Assembly: GCA_016217545.1 (NCBI GenBank) | Contig: JACRHT010000012.1 | Span: 558,001 to 622,000 of the forward strand | Reading direction: 5' to 3' | Length of the DNA stretch: 64,000 nucleotides | DNA from: Opitutia bacterium | GTDB taxonomy: Bacteria > Verrucomicrobiota > Verrucomicrobiia > Opitutales > Opitutaceae | Part shown: in pieces, positions 61,701-64,000 of the stretch | How the letters are laid out: every line of letters starts with the position of its first letter | Numbering within the stretch: position 1 is the first letter of the stretch | The notes under the pieces: generated by a model | Databases searched by the model: none | Told to the model about the DNA's origin: nothing | What the model saw: only the letters and a program-made list of their open reading frames with translations | Made by a program: the position numbers and the translations under genes

Positions 61701-62156
61701 CGCTCCGACGAATACCTGAAATTCATCGTCGAGGAACTGAAGCCCTTCATCGACCGCACCTATCGCACGCTTCCCGACCGCGCTCACACCAGCATCGCCG
61801 GCTCCAGCATGGGCGGACTGATTTCCGGCTACGCCCTCGCCGAATACCCGGCCGTCTTCGGCGCCGCCGCGTGCGTCTCGACGCATTGGCCCGCCGGCGA
61901 CGGCTGCGTCGTGGACTACTTCGCGCAACACCTCCCGCGCGCCGGCGCACACCGCCTCTACTTCGACTTCGGCACGGCCACGCTCGACGCGCTCTACGAG
62001 CCGTTCCAGCAACGCATGGACGCCGCCCTGCGCACGCTCGGCTACACCGAAGGCCGCGACTGGCTCACCAGGAAATTCCCCGGCGCCGAGCACAACGAGA
62101 AAGCCTGGTCCGCCCGCGTCGATCTCCCGCTCGAATTCCTGCTCACCGCGCCGTAG
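58701..62156 (+). CDS. Secreted GH13 alpha-amylase - Ig-like - esterase fusion
   Basis: A 1151-residue exported protein with three parts. A signal peptide is followed by a GH13 catalytic domain (about 40-545): nucleophile Asp318 in GVDGFRIDTMRH, acid Glu352 in QFGEVMQEA, and the third acid Asp426 in LLGNYDIARW, where the usual His before it is Tyr. A beta-sandwich (about 550-665), a second beta domain (675-785) and an Ig-like domain (about 800-882, LEYQWFCNGELIPGATAATY) follow. The C-terminus (885-1151) is a CE1/PF00756-type esterase with Ser1036 in AGSSMGG and His in GAEHNEKAW. Two in-frame dispersed repeats are inserted (residues about 209-230 and 600-637). Confidence 0.9.
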   Translation: MTSHPPFRPWRACAMLWLLLVAVVATAQTVAPIVVPRFTHPGAGQTIYILMPDRFANGNPANDTGGIPGGPEEHGYDPTRTGYFQGGDFPGLIGKLDYIAGLNVTTIWTTPPFKNNPVQSGSAGYHGYWINDFLNVDPHFGTNDDYRTFVSQAHARGLRVYLDIVVNHTGDVITNAENKFSYIDTKTAPTRDASGQPFDERAAAYNGLPPSPSGLRRDDANPAEASAKAEFPALDAKTSFARPPVLPPGKEHLKNPEWLNDVTLYHNRGNSTFAGESAGRGDFGGLDDVMTEHPRVVRGFIDVFGHWLEQGVDGFRIDTMRHVNAAFWQAFNPALRAKARALGRPDFLQFGEVMQEAIDVAHLAEFSTNTMAADATTDFSFAGAARKFISQGAPAAGLADFFARDDYYTDHDSNVHSSVTLLGNYDIARWGYFLSQDNPGTSLDQLADLARLGHGLMYFVRGMPVLHYGDEQGMIGAGGWDQQARETMFPSRVPAYVNAKLLATTRTGADDKFDPTHPFYRLFAQLGQLRRDHRALRTGAMIVRPTAEPALFAFSRVERSERIEYLAAFNASRTTPLTVTVPTSQPAGAKFTAVFDSTSGSPQSGSPRPPGAGAPATQEKASNSASINPRSEIAGYPSTPLAADATGAVRVTLAPLQFALWRADRPLAAPATAPTIALVTPASGTALTFTSRENDDLVFPNRREIRAEVGTTDGVAEVTFALTRASRPGQVELLGTDDAPPYRIFWAPPADLAPDEKLEFTATVNDLRGHVVATKISDLTIAPSKGQPIQFGIAHAQSPTFTAQPPAQLAVDFGAELKLTAAATGSGDLEYQWFCNGELIPGATAATYVVPHAVTAHSGSYRVAVHNLAGTTLSAETRVTVGTARLVRHTAFPSRHADPRTIDVWLPPGYDANATERYPVIYFHDGQNLFDPRLAYGGTTWGIDEAMHRLIATGKTRGAIIVGLWNNGLTRFPEYMPRKAVTTADLGFGVGNQRMPAAMIRSDEYLKFIVEELKPFIDRTYRTLPDRAHTSIAGSSMGGLISGYALAEYPAVFGAAACVSTHWPAGDGCVVDYFAQHLPRAGAHRLYFDFGTATLDALYEPFQQRMDAALRTLGYTEGRDWLTRKFPGAEHNEKAWSARVDLPLEFLLTAP
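59325..59388. repeat. Repeat element A, in frame inside the amylase domain
   Basis: Terminal inverted repeats CCGCCTTCGCC (59325-59335) and GGCGAAGGCGG (59378-59388) bound 64 bases with CTCCGGGCTACGGCGAGAC inside. It encodes about PPSPSGLRRDDANPAEASAK within the loop region between barrel strands. This repeat type is usually intergenic. Confidence 0.75.
60498..60610. repeat. Repeat element B, in frame in the linker of the amylase-esterase gene
   Basis: A left arm (60513-60539: GGTAGCCCGCGACCTCCGGG, then CGCGGGT) and a right arm (60583-60610) are inverted copies over about 27 bases. A second partial left arm lies at 60498-60507. The element encodes about residues 600-637 (Ser/Pro/Gly-rich) with no reading-frame loss. 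Confidence 0.8.
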
Positions 62157-62189
62157 CGCCGGCTTCCCCCCGGTTCTTTTTCTCCGCCT

Positions 62190-62230
62190 GTCATCGCGAG
62201 CCCGACACCGTCGGGCGTGGCGATCCAGCC
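62190..62230. repeat. GTCATCGCGAGG-family half element
   Basis: GTCATCGCGAG, then a hairpin GCCCGAC/GTCGGGC (62200-62206 with 62210-62216), then GGCGATCCAGCCG. It lacks the distal terminal repeat. It lies after the amylase-esterase gene and before the convergent DUF5989 gene. Confidence 0.65.
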
Positions 62231-62237
62231 GTCTTCC

Positions 62238-62429
62238 TCAGAAAATCGTGTAGATGAACGGCGCCAGCCCGCTGCCGCCGAGCACCACGAGCACGCCGGC
62301 CAGCAACAGCACGAGGATGATCGGCGTGAGCCACCACTTCTTGTTGTTGCGCGCGAAATCCCAGAACTCGCGGAAAAACCCGCGCTGCTCCTGTGCGGCC
62401 TGTTGCTCGAATTCGTTCGGGGCTTTCAC
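62238..62429 (-). CDS. DUF5989 family small membrane protein
   Basis: A 63-residue protein with a hydrophilic N-terminus (MKAPNEFEQQAAQEQRGFF) and one C-terminal membrane helix (LTPIILVLLLAGVLVVLGGS). It matches DUF5989, a small family known mainly from its place next to SxtJ-like and carbamoyltransferase genes. The segment EFWDFARNNKKWWLTPIIL is typical. It starts three bases after the SxtJ stop. Function unknown. Confidence 0.85.
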   Translation of the reverse strand: MKAPNEFEQQAAQEQRGFFREFWDFARNNKKWWLTPIILVLLLAGVLVVLGGSGLAPFIYTIF

Positions 62430-62432
62430 GGT

Positions 62433-62846
62433 TCAGTATTGACGGAAGTAGCTCGCGGCACGCGGCGTCCCATCCCGGCGGTGCCAGTAGGAATCGGCGC
62501 GCGACGCGTCGGTTCGCTGCATGGCGTCGTGCCGGCGCAGGCGAAGGAGAAATCCGATCGGAGTCAACAACCCGAAATAGAGCGCCGCGAGCACCACGGT
62601 AGACACGACCCAGCCGATCGGGAACGTCACCCACATCAGCAGGACGTAGAACCGCCGCAGACCCTCGCGCCACACCGCGCCCACCGCCGGCACCAGCGCC
62701 GCCGCGATCCAGCACGCGACCGCGATGTTCGGCCGTTCCTCCAGCCATTGCAGCCAGCCCGCCACGCCCACGAACACCGCCCACGCCGCCGCGAACACCA
62801 GCAACTGGCGCGGCTTGGGCTGACGATCGATGCGGACGAGGGCCAT
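62433..62846 (-). CDS. SxtJ family membrane protein
   Basis: A 137-residue membrane protein with about three or four helices. The C-terminal half FPIGWVVSTVVLAALYFGLLTPIGFLLRLRRHD is characteristic of the SxtJ family, first named in cyanobacterial saxitoxin clusters next to a carbamoyltransferase. It starts five bases after the carbamoyltransferase stop and is followed by DUF5989. Function unknown, probably with the carbamoyltransferase. Confidence 0.85.
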   Translation of the reverse strand: MALVRIDRQPKPRQLLVFAAAWAVFVGVAGWLQWLEERPNIAVACWIAAALVPAVGAVWREGLRRFYVLLMWVTFPIGWVVSTVVLAALYFGLLTPIGFLLRLRRHDAMQRTDASRADSYWHRRDGTPRAASYFRQY

Positions 62847-62851
62847 GGCGT

Positions 62852-64000
62852 TCAGTCGATTTCGAAGTTCTTCAAGTGCGCGCGCGCATCCACGCGGTTA
62901 GCCGCGGGCTGCTCTTCCTTGCGCAGAATAAAATCTCCGACGACGAGCGCATCCATGTCCGTCGCCATGAAACACCGATACGCATCCGCCGGCGTGCAGA
63001 CGATCGGCTCGCTGCGCACGTTGAAGCTCGTGTTGATCATCGCCGGGCAGCCCGTCGCGCGCTGAAACGCCTCGAGCAGTCGCCGGAATCGCGGATGCCG
63101 CTCCATGTCGACCGTCTGGATGCGTGCGCTGTAGTCGACGTGCGTGATCGCGGGCAACTCCGACCGCACTTCGTTCACGCGCGCCAATCCCGCTGTCGCT
63201 GAACCCGCCGGCGCACGCCGCCGCTCCTCGCGCACCGGCGCCACGAGCAGCATGTAGGGACTCTCCACGCCACGCGGCAGCGCGAAGTGATCCGCCGCGT
63301 GCTCCGCCAGCACCACCGGCGCGAACGGCCGGAACGACTCCCGGAATTTAATCTTCAGGTTCATCGTCGACTGCATCTCCGCGCGCCGCGCGTCGCCGAG
63401 AATGCTGCGCCCGCCGAGCGCGCGCGGGCCGTATTCCATGCGGCCCTGCACCCAGCCGACGACTTTGCCGTCCGCGATCAGCCGCGCCGTCTCCTCGCAC
63501 AACGCCGCCTCGTCCGCCGCGCGCCGAAACACCGCGCCCGCACCGCGCAACGTCGCCTCGATCTCCGCCGCCGCAAAATCCGGCCCGAGCAGCGACCCGT
63601 GCTGACTGTCGCGCGCGGCCGGCACACGCGGTTTCTCCAACAGCTGATGCCAAACGAACAACGCCGCGCCGAGCGCGCCGCCCGCGTCGCCGGCCGCGGG
63701 CTGGATCCAGATGTTTTCGAACGGCCCCTCGCGCAGCAGCCGGCCGTTGCCCACGCAATTCAGCGCCACGCCACCCGCGAGACACAGGTTCTTCAAGCCG
63801 GTCTGCGCGTGGAGCTGTCGCGCCATGCGCAGATAAATTTTCTCGGTCACCTTCTGCACCGACGCCGCGAGATCGAACTCGCGCTCCGTCAACGGCGCTT
63901 CCGGCCGGCGCGGCGACCCGCCGAAGAGCGCGTCGAACTTCCGCGACGTCATCGTCAGCCCCGTGCAATAGTCGAAATACTCCAGCGCGAGCCGAAACGA
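62852..64000 (-). CDS. Carbamoyltransferase (NodU/CmcH family), 5' end outside the window
   Basis: The C-terminal 382 codons of a carbamoyltransferase are present; the frame stays open to the window edge (from 64000 it reads SFRLALEYFDYCTGLTM...). Motifs: LCLAGGVALNCVGNGRLL in the Kae1-like domain, and GRMEYGPRALGGRSILGDAR and TSFNVRSEPIVCTPADAYRCF in the C-terminal domain. The enzyme transfers carbamoyl from carbamoyl phosphate to a hydroxyl of a sugar or secondary metabolite. With SxtJ and DUF5989 it forms a compact three-gene unit. Confidence 0.93.
   Translation of the reverse strand, partial: SFRLALEYFDYCTGLTMTSRKFDALFGGSPRRPEAPLTEREFDLAASVQKVTEKIYLRMARQLHAQTGLKNLCLAGGVALNCVGNGRLLREGPFENIWIQPAAGDAGGALGAALFVWHQLLEKPRVPAARDSQHGSLLGPDFAAAEIEATLRGAGAVFRRAADEAALCEETARLIADGKVVGWVQGRMEYGPRALGGRSILGDARRAEMQSTMNLKIKFRESFRPFAPVVLAEHAADHFALPRGVESPYMLLVAPVREERRRAPAGSATAGLARVNEVRSELPAITHVDYSARIQTVDMERHPRFRRLLEAFQRATGCPAMINTSFNVRSEPIVCTPADAYRCFMATDMDALVVGDFILRKEEQPAANRVDARAHLKNFEID

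Overview
The window looks like chromosomal DNA of a member of the Verrucomicrobiota, most likely family Opitutaceae. The evidence is a GC-rich genome (many long mirror ORFs opposite real genes), Gram-negative export machinery (two large TonB-dependent receptors without SusD partners), several secreted glycoside hydrolases, and the gene content as a whole. I see no rRNA, tRNA, CRISPR, prophage or transposase gene. The assignment is inference from content, not from a marker search.

Layout. (1) 1-7.0 kb: complete F1Fo ATP synthase operon on the minus strand (atpB-E-F-H-A-G-D-C) with a strong terminator after atpC. (2) 7.1-20.5 kb: housekeeping block: trmB, a PhoB/PhoR-type two-component pair, the tRNA-modification pair mnmG and mnmE with two parS-like palindromes, small conserved genes, recA, DUF486 and DUF2891 genes, a monothiol glutaredoxin-like gene, and an ECF41-type sigma factor behind a carboxymuconolactone-decarboxylase-like gene that carries a matching ECF41 promoter. 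(3) 20.4-34.6 kb: eight mostly abutting minus-strand genes: LacI regulator, a 1153-residue putative beta-glucan phosphorylase, GH17, GH89, MFS sugar porter, GH20, an HGSNAT-like membrane acetyltransferase and an SSS symporter. (4) 35-43.3 kb, divergent from the LacI gene: TonB receptor, MelB-like symporter, GH30, SGLT-like symporter and a 67-residue membrane protein. (5) 43.5-47.2 kb: nadA-nadC-nadB, de novo NAD synthesis. (6) 47.3-62.2 kb: AraC regulator and an alpha-glucan locus (TonB receptor, GH31, GH77, SLC45-like MFS, GH13), with a divergent secreted GH13-Ig-esterase fusion. (7) 62.2-64 kb: DUF5989, SxtJ and a carbamoyltransferase that runs off the window.

How the genes fit together. 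Regions 3 and 4 suggest one or two LacI-controlled loci for beta-1,3/1,6-glucan and for GlcNAc-capped glycans: outer-membrane uptake, exported trimming enzymes, several inner-membrane sugar transporters and a cytoplasmic phosphorylase-like enzyme. Region 6 is a conventional starch/maltodextrin system.

The most unusual non-genic signal is a set of short dispersed inverted repeats. They sit in almost every intercistronic gap, four different families occupy four gaps of the atp operon, repeats supply or abut stop codons, and they occur in frame inside nadB and the amylase-esterase gene.
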